This document shows positions 1 through 4,801 of a stretch of DNA of 5,868 nucleotides, piece by piece (position 1 is the stretch's first letter; each line of letters starts with the position of its first letter). Below the pieces are notes generated by a model that was not told where the DNA came from, ran no database searches, and saw nothing but the letters and a program-made list of their open reading frames with translations. The position numbers were made by a program, and so were the translations under genes. The DNA is from Spirochaetaceae bacterium. GTDB lineage: Bacteria > Spirochaetota > Spirochaetia > Treponematales > Breznakiellaceae. The stretch spans positions 1 through 5,868 of the forward strand of contig JAITGJ010000077.1 in the NCBI GenBank assembly GCA_031280705.1. Reading direction: 5' to 3'.

Positions 1-20
1 AATCCGCATCCATGCGGATT
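1..20 (-). terminator. Perfect hairpin at the left edge, possible terminator
   Basis: AATCCGCAT and ATGCGGATT form a perfect 9-bp inverted repeat around a 2-base centre, effectively an 8-bp stem with a 4-base loop. It lies about 78 bp downstream of the stop of the minus-strand small-gene pair, so it could end that transcript. Any U tract on the minus strand would lie outside the window. On the plus strand no T run follows (AGGCGGTGGGG), so it is not a canonical terminator for a plus-strand gene to the left. Confidence 0.35.
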
Positions 21-97
21 AGGCGGTGGGGCGGGGACCAGGCGAGGGGGCAATCACCCTTTTTGGTCACCGCATATGCAAATACGCGATTGGTGTT

Positions 98-193
98 TTA
101 ATCTGTTGAGCCCTTTTTAAGCGTACGGGCTATCATAACAATGGAAATTCCGATAAGGATCAACGCCACGCTTGCAATTAACTGAAACAACAT
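98..193 (-). CDS. 31-aa single-span membrane peptide
   Basis: The reading frame runs from ATG (193-191) to TAA (100-98) and gives MLFQLIASVALILIGISIVM followed by IARTLKKGSTD. Residues 2-22 are an uninterrupted hydrophobic helix. The tail RTLKKGSTD is cationic, which predicts a single transmembrane segment with a cytoplasmic C-terminus. An excellent Shine-Dalgarno GGGAGG (minus strand, 204-199) sits 5 bases before the ATG, inside the last codons of the upstream 59-aa gene. The junction reads TAA-T-ATG, so the two are probably translationally coupled. I do not recognise the family. Options consistent with the sequence are a small accessory subunit of a membrane complex, a holin-like peptide, or a toxin-like hydrophobic peptide. 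The strong ribosome-binding site and well-formed helix argue for a real gene; the small size limits certainty. Confidence 0.62.
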   Translation of the reverse strand: MLFQLIASVALILIGISIVMIARTLKKGSTD

Positions 194-194
194 A

Positions 195-374
195 TTATCC
201 TCCCACAAACCACTTTCTGACAATATCTATCAGGCCGGTGAATCCCAGGGCGCTTACGCCCGTTCCCACCGCCGCGAGTATCCGGATCGCTTTATGCTCC
301 GTTTTTCCTATGACCGCAAGAATACGCTCAAGGGTCTTGTTTATGGCATCCAATTTTTCAACAACTTTTTCCAC
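195..374 (-). CDS. 59-aa coiled-coil plus membrane-segment small protein
   Basis: The frame starts at GTG (374-372) and ends at TAA (197-195). An in-frame TAG at 389-387 bounds it upstream, and AGGGAGAGG (388-380) is a Shine-Dalgarno 5 bases before the GTG, so this start is well defined. The N-terminus MEKVVEKLDAINKTLERILA has hydrophobic residues at 4, 8, 11, 15, 18 and 22 (V, L, I, L, I, I), the 4-3 spacing of a two-stranded coiled coil. Residues 30-52 are largely apolar (LAAVGTGVSALGFTGLIDIV) and could be a membrane span or a membrane-lying helix, followed by RKWFVGG. The layout resembles small XhlA-type holin-associated proteins, but no phage genes are visible and I do not claim membership. 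It forms a two-gene unit with the 31-aa membrane peptide directly downstream and is divergent from the hydratase gene. Confidence 0.65.
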   Translation of the reverse strand: MEKVVEKLDAINKTLERILAVIGKTEHKAIRILAAVGTGVSALGFTGLIDIVRKWFVGG

Positions 375-397
375 CCCAGCCTCTCCCTATCGCTATC

Positions 398-426
398 ACG
401 ATAACGCCGCCGGGAGCCACGGTCAA
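398..426 (-). promoter_or_regulatory. Candidate sigma-70 promoter of the small-gene pair
   Basis: On the minus strand TTGACC (426-421) is followed after exactly 17 bases by TATCGT (403-398). This matches 5 of 6 bases of the -35 box and 4 of 6 of the -10. Transcription would begin near 391, giving a leader of about 17 bases before the GTG at 374, just enough to hold the Shine-Dalgarno. It is back-to-back with the hydratase promoter; the two -35 regions are about 5 bp apart. Confidence 0.45.
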
Positions 427-467
427 CGCGCTGATCAAGGCGGCCCGGATGTGGTATGATAACGCCG
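400..467 (+). repeat. Direct repeat GATAACGCCG in the divergent spacer
   Basis: GATAACGCCG occurs at 400-409 and 458-467. After the 10 identical bases both copies continue with similar sequence (CCGGGAG and TCCGGGGAGG). The first copy overlaps the predicted -10 of the small-gene promoter and the second overlaps the -10 of the hydratase promoter. It could be a shared operator or a small local duplication. The function is inferred from position only. Confidence 0.4.
432..460 (+). promoter_or_regulatory. Candidate extended -10 promoter of the hydratase gene
   Basis: TGGTATGAT (452-460) is an extended -10 element with a good hexamer TATGAT. The -35 position at 17-base spacing is TGATCA (432-437), a weak match, as is usual for extended -10 promoters. 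The start site would be near 467, leaving about 16 bases of leader containing the GGGGAGG ribosome-binding site. Confidence 0.42.
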
Positions 468-470
468 TCC

Positions 471-477
471 GGGGAGG
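471..477 (+). promoter_or_regulatory. Shine-Dalgarno that fixes the hydratase start
   Basis: GGGGAGG lies 5 bases before ATG 483. The in-frame ATG at 456 has no comparable site and overlaps the predicted -10 hexamer, so translation is assigned to 483. Confidence 0.7.
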
Positions 478-482
478 TTTGC

Positions 483-2933
483 ATGATTACGGTACTGCGC
501 GAAGGCGCATGGATGTTTGACGGGCGCATAGCCCGCGACAGCGCCGCCGCCCGTAACAGGGCGCGCGAACGGCTTGGGGAACAAACGGCGCGGGGAGGAA
601 TCTCGGCGGAAGCGGCGCTCCGCGCGGAAGGACGAAAAGGCACCATCGCCTGGGGAATTCTCGCCGCCCATAACCGGGGGACGGAGGAGCGGCTTCGTCT
701 TGTGTTTGACGCGCTCGCGTCCCACGACATCACGTTTGTCAACATTATCCAGACGGCGCGGGCCTGCGGCCTCGAACGGTTTCCCGTGCCCTATGTGCTC
801 ACCAACTGTCATAACGCGCTTGCCGCCGTCGGGGGAACCATCAACGAGGATGATCATGTTTTCGGCCGGTCCGCCGCGGAAAAATACGGCGGTATTTTTG
901 TTCCGCCGCACCTTGCGGTGATCCATTCATATATACGGGAAGCCATGGCCGGCTGCGGGCGCATGATCCTTGGCAGCGACAGCCATACCCGGTATGGGCC
1001 GCTCGGCGTTATGGGCGTAGGCGAAGGCGGCGGCGAACTGGTAAAGCAACTGCTCGGCCAGACCTACGATATCACCCTGCCGGAGATTATCGGCGTGGAG
1101 CTTTCCGGGACGCCGCGTAACGGCGTGGGGCCAGAGGATGTGGCGCTCTCCCTTGTCCGCGCAGTGTTTCATGACGGCGTGGTAAAAAATGCCGTACTGG
1201 AATTCTTTGGGCCGGGCGTGGCGAATCTTTCCGCGGAATTTCGATTCGGCATCGACGTCATGACCACGGAAACGGCCGCGTGGTCCTCGGTTTGGGAAAC
1301 GGACGGCGTGATCCGTGATTACCTCGCCTGCCACAACCGTCCGGACGATTTTCGCCCCCTTTCACCCGCGGCCACGGCGTATTACGACAAATTGATACGC
1401 ATCGATCTTTCCGCCATCAGGCCGGTGATCGCCCTCCCCTTTCACCCGGGCAATGTGTACGAAATTACCACGCTGCTTGAAAACGCGGAGGATATTTTTC
1501 ATCAGGTTGAAAAGGACGCGGCGGATATGCTGGGCGGCGCGGCGCGGTTTTCGCTGGCCGGAAAAATTGAGAAAACGGGCGGCCGCGCGCGCGTCCGGGT
1601 GGATCAGGGTATCGTTGCCGGCTGCGCCGGGGGAACGTTTGAAAATATCATGACGATGCGGGATATTATCAAAAGCCGCGCCGCCGAAAACGGCGCCGCC
1701 GGGAACGGCGCCGCCGGAGACGGCATTCCCCTTTCGGTGTATCCGGGAAGCCAGCCGATCCTGCTCGCCCTTGCCCAAAACGGCGCGCTTGCCGATCTGG
1801 CCGCTTCCGGGGTTATTATGCGTACCGCGTTCTGCGGTCCCTGTTTTGGCGCGGGAGACGTACCGGCCCATAACGGATTTTCCATCCGGCATACCACGCG
1901 GAATTTCCCCAACCGGGAAGGTTCGCGCCCCCAGGACGGACAAACCGCTTCGGTCGCGCTGATGGACGCCCGGAGCGTCGCCGCGACCTGGGCCAACGGC
2001 GGCTATCTTACCCCGGCGGAAGGGCTGGTCCCGGAGGGAGAGGCGCGGGAGGCGTACCGTTATGACGACAGCCCGTACCGGGCGCGGGTCTACCGGGGAT
2101 TCGCCGCGCCACGGCCAGAGACGCCCCTCATCCTTGGCCCCAACATCACTGACTGGCCCCCCATGGACAGCCTCGGGGAGCACCTGCTCGTCCGGGTAGC
2201 GGCGTTTCTGACCGATCCGGTTACCACCACCGATGAGTTGATCCCGTCCGGGGAAACGTCTTCCTACCGTTCAAACCCGGTCGCGCTCGCCCGCTTCACG
2301 CTGTCCCGGAGGGATCCCGGCTATACCGGGCGGGCGGACAAGGCGCGTGCGGAAGAAGACGCGCGCCGGCGCGCGGCGGAATACGGCGCGGGCCTCCCGC
2401 CGGGTACGCTCCGGGAATTCCCCCAGGCCGGAACGCGGGAAATGCGGGCGCTTTTTGAGGAGTTAAAAAAACTGCCCCTTTCGGCCGCACTTGATCTCAG
2501 GGATTTACGGATCGGTTCGGCGATTTATGCGGTAAAGCCCGGAGACGGAAGCGCGCGCGAGCAGGCCGCCTCGGCGCAAAAGGTCCTGGGTGGCTGGGCC
2601 AATTTCGCCCGGGAATATGCCACCAAACGTTACCGGAGCAATCTTATCAACTGGGGCATCGTGCCGTTCATCGTTGCCGGAGAGCCGGTATTTGCCCGTG
2701 ATGATTATGTGTTTATCCCCCGGCTCCGCTCCACGCTGGCGGCGGACCCGCCGCCCGGCGGCGCGGAGCTTGACGCCTGGGCGCTCCGGCCCCTCCCCGT
2801 TTCCCCGGACACGAACGAGATCGTCTTTATGGTGAAGCGTTTTTCCCTTCCCGTACCGGTTCTCGATCCGGGCGAACGGGCGGCCCTCCTCGCCGGGAGC
2901 CTCATCAATCTGAACCGGACCTCCGGCGCATAA
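483..2933 (+). CDS. Aconitase-superfamily hydratase (YbhJ-like)
   Basis: This 816-aa protein matches aconitase along its length, a family of [4Fe-4S] dehydratases that isomerise hydroxy-tricarboxylates in the cytoplasm. The ILGSDSHT motif (163-169) supplies D166, S167 and H168. VIHS gives H148. C381 (AGCAGGTFEN) and C451/C454 (CGPCFG) match the three cluster ligands. RNFPNR (473-478) gives the substrate arginines, and TTTDELIPSG with Y595-R596 matches the D568/R580 pair of pig aconitase. GDGSAREQA in the C-terminal swivel domain gives S690 and R692. By alignment from memory, pig D100 is replaced by C109 (NCHNA, keeping the histidine as H110) and N258 by V259, so the substrate may not be citrate. 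The closest type I recognise is the uncharacterised YbhJ-like hydratase. A Gly/Ala-rich insert (402-414) lies between the cluster cysteines. The gene stands alone on its strand, divergent from the small-gene pair and convergent with a lipoprotein gene. Family assignment is firm; substrate is unknown. Confidence 0.9.
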   Translation: MITVLREGAWMFDGRIARDSAAARNRARERLGEQTARGGISAEAALRAEGRKGTIAWGILAAHNRGTEERLRLVFDALASHDITFVNIIQTARACGLERFPVPYVLTNCHNALAAVGGTINEDDHVFGRSAAEKYGGIFVPPHLAVIHSYIREAMAGCGRMILGSDSHTRYGPLGVMGVGEGGGELVKQLLGQTYDITLPEIIGVELSGTPRNGVGPEDVALSLVRAVFHDGVVKNAVLEFFGPGVANLSAEFRFGIDVMTTETAAWSSVWETDGVIRDYLACHNRPDDFRPLSPAATAYYDKLIRIDLSAIRPVIALPFHPGNVYEITTLLENAEDIFHQVEKDAADMLGGAARFSLAGKIEKTGGRARVRVDQGIVAGCAGGTFENIMTMRDIIKSRAAENGAAGNGAAGDGIPLSVYPGSQPILLALAQNGALADLAASGVIMRTAFCGPCFGAGDVPAHNGFSIRHTTRNFPNREGSRPQDGQTASVALMDARSVAATWANGGYLTPAEGLVPEGEAREAYRYDDSPYRARVYRGFAAPRPETPLILGPNITDWPPMDSLGEHLLVRVAAFLTDPVTTTDELIPSGETSSYRSNPVALARFTLSRRDPGYTGRADKARAEEDARRRAAEYGAGLPPGTLREFPQAGTREMRALFEELKKLPLSAALDLRDLRIGSAIYAVKPGDGSAREQAASAQKVLGGWANFAREYATKRYRSNLINWGIVPFIVAGEPVFARDDYVFIPRLRSTLAADPPPGGAELDAWALRPLPVSPDTNEIVFMVKRFSLPVPVLDPGERAALLAGSLINLNRTSGA
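1689..1724 (+). repeat. 15-bp in-frame tandem repeat inside the hydratase gene
   Basis: AACGGCGCCGCCGGG (1689-1703) is followed by AACGGCGCCGCCGGA (1704-1718) and a partial third copy GACGGC (1719-1724). It encodes NGAAG-NGAAG-DG at residues 403-414. The unit is a multiple of three, so copy-number change would lengthen or shorten a loop without breaking the frame. Confidence 0.75.
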
Positions 2934-2972
2934 CCGGCCGGGGCAGCGGACAAGTCCATGATAAGCGCGCGG

Positions 2973-4184
2973 CTACGGCAGCATTTCCTCCGCGAGGCGG
3001 TCCGTACGCCAAAAGGCCATGCGGACTTCCTGTTCCGTGGCGAGGAGGCCGGAAAGCAGGCCGTCGCCTGAAAGGGCAAAGGCGTTAAATTCAAGCTCAT
3101 CGTTCCCCACGCGAATAAAGCCCTGCCGCCGTCCGGCTTCCTCGCCGCCGGGAAGCGCCATCTGGAGGATCAGAATCAGATACCCGCCGTCCACCGGATG
3201 AGAAAGAAATACCCGCCCCTCCCGGATAACCCCCATCAGTGAATAAAATAATTTTTGCGTTTCCCCGCGGCCCGGGATATGCTCCTCGTAAAACGGAACT
3301 TCGATTGAATCAACATACGCGCCGGTTTCCGCGTCCAGTACCCAGACAATGGAACTGTCCGGCTCAACGCCCGCGCGGGTACCGGTGCTCTCGTCATTAA
3401 CCGCCCGGTAATAATCAACCTTCAAAAAAAGCTGCCGCCTGTCCGGGGCGGCGGCAATGGTATCCACCGAAGGAAAAACGTCCGGCCTTCCCGGCGGGAG
3501 CGGCACGGCGGCGCCGTGTACCAAAACGGTAAAGCGGGGCGCTCCGGCCGCGTCAAACCAGTACACCGCCCAGCCGGAGGGAAGGCGGCATACCACGGCA
3601 AGCTCGTCATTAATGGATGTATAGACATTGTTTATCCGGGGAAAGGGCGTGCCGCCGATTCCTTCCTGCCCCAGGTACTCGACAAAGCGCCCCGCTTCGT
3701 CAAAATGAAGTATCATGCTGTCGAGGAGTACCCGGTTTTCCCGGTCAATGACCCGCCGTTCGGGGGGCAGCCGGTCTTCCACAAAAATATGTTTCCGCGT
3801 GTCAACGGCGATTCGTCCGGGACTCGCAAGAGGCCAGGAAACGGCCCAGCGGGTTACCACTTCGCCGCGTTCCACATTGGTACGCATGGCCAGGGGCGGC
3901 GGGTTAACCTCATCGTTATAAATCATGAAGATGGCGTCCCCGTAGGAACTGTAGCGGACGATTTTCGCTCCGCTGTTCCAGGCCACATAAAAAAGCCCGT
4001 CCCGCATGGCGACGCTGGTGGCGGCGATTCCTCCCTCAAGGCTGAACAGGGCCGCCTGATCCTCTCGCATCCCGATCTCGAGGGAAAAGAGGTCTTCCCG
4101 TACCACCGCGGATATTTCTTCGCGGCGGCAGGAGAGAAAAACGGCGGACAACATAATGAAAGCACAAAACACGCGGAGCTTCAT
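2973..4184 (-). CDS. Lipoprotein with beta-propeller-like repeats
   Basis: The 403-aa product begins MKLRVFCAFIMLSAVFLSC, a short lipoprotein signal peptide with lipobox VFLSC and lipidated C19, so it should be anchored in the periplasm or at the cell surface. I chose ATG 4184 over the in-frame TTG at 4220 because the signal starts there. The body is rich in short beta strands with NHL/propeller character: DGLFYVAWNSGAKIVRYSSYG (62-82, with YGD after it), GRIAVDTRKHIFVED (123-137), ILHFDEAGRFVEYLGQEG (158-175), and later VWVLDAETGAYVDSIEVPF. This resembles spirochaete lipoproteins with NHL/six-bladed-propeller folds; one family I considered is LIC_12708, unconfirmed. No catalytic motif is visible. 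A sensing or scaffold role on the envelope is inferred. It converges with the hydratase gene and diverges from the beta-helix lipoprotein transcript. No Shine-Dalgarno precedes the ATG. Confidence 0.85.
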   Translation of the reverse strand: MKLRVFCAFIMLSAVFLSCRREEISAVVREDLFSLEIGMREDQAALFSLEGGIAATSVAMRDGLFYVAWNSGAKIVRYSSYGDAIFMIYNDEVNPPPLAMRTNVERGEVVTRWAVSWPLASPGRIAVDTRKHIFVEDRLPPERRVIDRENRVLLDSMILHFDEAGRFVEYLGQEGIGGTPFPRINNVYTSINDELAVVCRLPSGWAVYWFDAAGAPRFTVLVHGAAVPLPPGRPDVFPSVDTIAAAPDRRQLFLKVDYYRAVNDESTGTRAGVEPDSSIVWVLDAETGAYVDSIEVPFYEEHIPGRGETQKLFYSLMGVIREGRVFLSHPVDGGYLILILQMALPGGEEAGRRQGFIRVGNDELEFNAFALSGDGLLSGLLATEQEVRMAFWRTDRLAEEMLP

Positions 4185-4190
4185 GGAAAG

Positions 4191-4220
4191 AAGATAAACC
4201 GCGCGGGGGTGATTGCTCAA
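4191..4220 (-). promoter_or_regulatory. Weak candidate promoter giving a leaderless mRNA
   Basis: On the minus strand TTGAGC (4220-4215) is followed after 18 bases by TATCTT (4196-4191). Each box matches consensus at 4 of 6 bases. The expected start site is about position 4184, the A of the ATG of the lipoprotein gene. This fits the missing Shine-Dalgarno (the bases before ATG are ATCTTCTTTCC). It is a weak match and only suggestive. Confidence 0.25.
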
Positions 4221-4249
4221 GCCTGTTCACGGGGGCGGCGTGGGCACGA

Positions 4250-4267
4250 AAAAAACGCGCGTTTTTT
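4250..4267. repeat. 18-bp perfect palindrome in the divergent spacer
   Basis: AAAAAACGCGCGTTTTTT is fully self-complementary. It lies between the minus-strand lipoprotein start and the strong plus-strand promoter at 4290, 22 bp upstream of its -35 box. It could be a bidirectional terminator-like element, an operator, or a cruciform-prone AT/GC junction. On both strands a T run follows the CG core, but the GC stem is only 6 bp. Confidence 0.6.
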
Positions 4268-4289
4268 GAAAATTTCCCCCAAAAAGCGC

Positions 4290-4318
4290 TTGACAGAAAA
4301 TTCCGGGCATGGTACAGT
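4290..4318 (+). promoter_or_regulatory. Strong sigma-70 promoter TTGACA-N17-TACAGT
   Basis: TTGACA (4290-4295) is a perfect -35 box. After exactly 17 bases TACAGT (4313-4318) matches 4 of 6 bases of the -10, including the key first T, A and last T. The start site would be near 4325. It drives the 49-codon leader ORF and, if no terminator intervenes, the beta-helix lipoprotein gene 477 bases further on. No comparable promoter lies closer to that gene; TTGACC at 4732-4737 has no convincing -10. Confidence 0.68.
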
Positions 4319-4323
4319 GCTTC

Positions 4324-4342
4324 TACCCGTTGTTGCCGGGTA
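4324..4342 (+). other. Hairpin at the predicted 5' end of the leader RNA
   Basis: TACCCG (4324-4329) and CGGGTA (4337-4342) form a 6-bp stem with a 7-base loop at the predicted transcript start. Such 5' hairpins can stabilise RNA. No T tract follows, so it is not a terminator. The function is inferred only. Confidence 0.35.
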
Positions 4343-4394
4343 CGGCATGGGCGGGACCGCCGGTAGGCGTTATTCCGGGAAAAGGGGGTAAATT

Positions 4395-4544
4395 ATGTCC
4401 ATAAACGGTAATTCCGGCGCAAAACCGTCCGCTTGTGCCGTGGGCCCGCGCCCCGCGTCCGCGCGCGTTTTGCGTAAAAACGCGGCGGTAACTCCCCCCC
4501 CCCCCATGCGTTATAAATCACCACGGGCCGGTCCCGCGCGGTAA
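4395..4544 (+). CDS. 49-aa ORF containing a C12 tract, doubtful gene
   Basis: ATG 4395 follows AAAGGGGG (4381-4388), a near Shine-Dalgarno 6 bases upstream, and lies 70 bases below the strong promoter's predicted start site. The product begins MSINGNSGAKPSACAVGPRP and ends in TPPPP-MRYKSPRAGPAR before TAA at 4542. It is rich in R, P and A, with no signal, membrane span or domain. The run of 12 C (4494-4505) encodes four prolines. One C fewer would shift to a 77-aa frame ending at 4629; one more would stop after about 40 aa. It may be a leader peptide, a degraded gene end, or part of a dispersed intergenic repeat that only looks coding. I do not assign a function. Confidence 0.3.
   Translation: MSINGNSGAKPSACAVGPRPASARVLRKNAAVTPPPPMRYKSPRAGPAR
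4494..4505 (+). repeat. Homopolymeric C12 tract (slippage-prone)
   Basis: Twelve consecutive C bases lie between ACT and ATG. It is the only long homopolymer in the window. It sits in the transcribed leader between the strong promoter and the beta-helix lipoprotein gene, 296 bases before that gene's start codon. Poly-G/C tracts of this length are known phase-variation sites in Treponema pallidum and other bacteria. Here variation is not shown. Confidence 0.8.
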
Positions 4545-4604
4545 TACCGCTCCTTCCCGCTTCCCCTTTAGTTTTTCTCCCCCGTTTCCGCCGTATTACC
4601 GCGC
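4536..4604. repeat. 12-bp perfect inverted repeat with 45-base loop
   Basis: GCGCGGTAATAC (4536-4547) and GTATTACCGCGC (4593-4604) are exact reverse complements. The interior contains a pyrimidine-rich stretch (TCCTTCCCGCTTCCCCTTT). This could be the end pair of a small dispersed element or the closing stem of a folded RNA domain. Confidence 0.65.
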
Positions 4605-4627
4605 CGCTTGTGGAGCGCCCATGATCT

Positions 4628-4657
4628 AACGGAACCCCCCGTGCCGCCGGTTCCGTT
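4628..4657. repeat. 9-bp perfect hairpin
   Basis: AACGGAACC (4628-4636) and GGTTCCGTT (4649-4657) are exact reverse complements around a 12-base C-rich loop. It follows the previous inverted repeat by 23 bases. No T run follows, so it is unlikely to be an intrinsic terminator. Confidence 0.6.
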
Positions 4658-4679
4658 GCCCCGCCAATGGAATTGACGC

Positions 4680-4725
4680 GCCCGGTAATCCCCCAAACAA
4701 CCCGTTTGGGGATTGATAACCGAGC
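4680..4725. repeat. Long bulged hairpin upstream of the beta-helix gene
   Basis: AATCCCCCAAAC (4687-4698) pairs with GTTTGGGGATT (4704-4714) as 11 bp with one bulged C and a 5-base loop AACCC. After a 4-base bulge the arms GCCCGGT (4680-4686) and ACCGAGC (4719-4725) continue the stem with one mismatch on the plus strand, which becomes a G-U wobble in minus-strand RNA. No T tract follows. The wobble slightly favours a minus-strand RNA. Bulges in a long imperfect stem recall attC-like or structured RNA elements, but the conserved attC core sequences are not seen. Confidence 0.55.
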
Positions 4726-4788
4726 CGCGCCTTGACCTGCACAGATCAATCGGACGTTGTTCGATTCCGGCGCGGCAGGAACAAACAT

Positions 4789-4793
4789 GGAGG
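4789..4793 (+). promoter_or_regulatory. Shine-Dalgarno of the beta-helix lipoprotein gene
   Basis: GGAGG lies 8 bases before ATG 4802, a strong site that fixes the start. The in-frame ATG three codons further has no comparable site at the right distance. Confidence 0.75.
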
Positions 4794-4801
4794 TACGCGC
4801 C

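Noticed and set aside
50..59. GCAATCACCC here and its reverse complement at 4207-4216
   Set aside because: A 10-base match is expected many times by chance in a window this size, and flanking bases do not match.
68..98. Possible plus-strand terminator CACC...GGTG followed by TTTT
   Set aside because: The stem has a mismatch and a long interior, and the T run is only four bases. No plus-strand gene is visible to its left.
172..459. 95-codon plus-strand open frame
   Set aside because: It lies opposite the two small minus-strand genes, lacks a ribosome-binding site, and its product shows no domain or membrane pattern. The minus-strand frames explain the sequence better.
341..926. Minus-strand open frames across the hydratase start
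   Set aside because: They are antisense to the well-supported hydratase and have Arg/Pro-rich shadow composition without a ribosome-binding site.
3516..4391. 291-codon plus-strand open frame
   Set aside because: It is antisense to the lipoprotein gene, which has a signal peptide and coherent fold. The plus-strand product has no recognisable domain and is a high-GC shadow.
4732..4760. TTGACC as a proximal promoter of the beta-helix gene
   Set aside because: At 16-19 base spacing the -10 positions (for example CGTTGT) match poorly, so it is not called.
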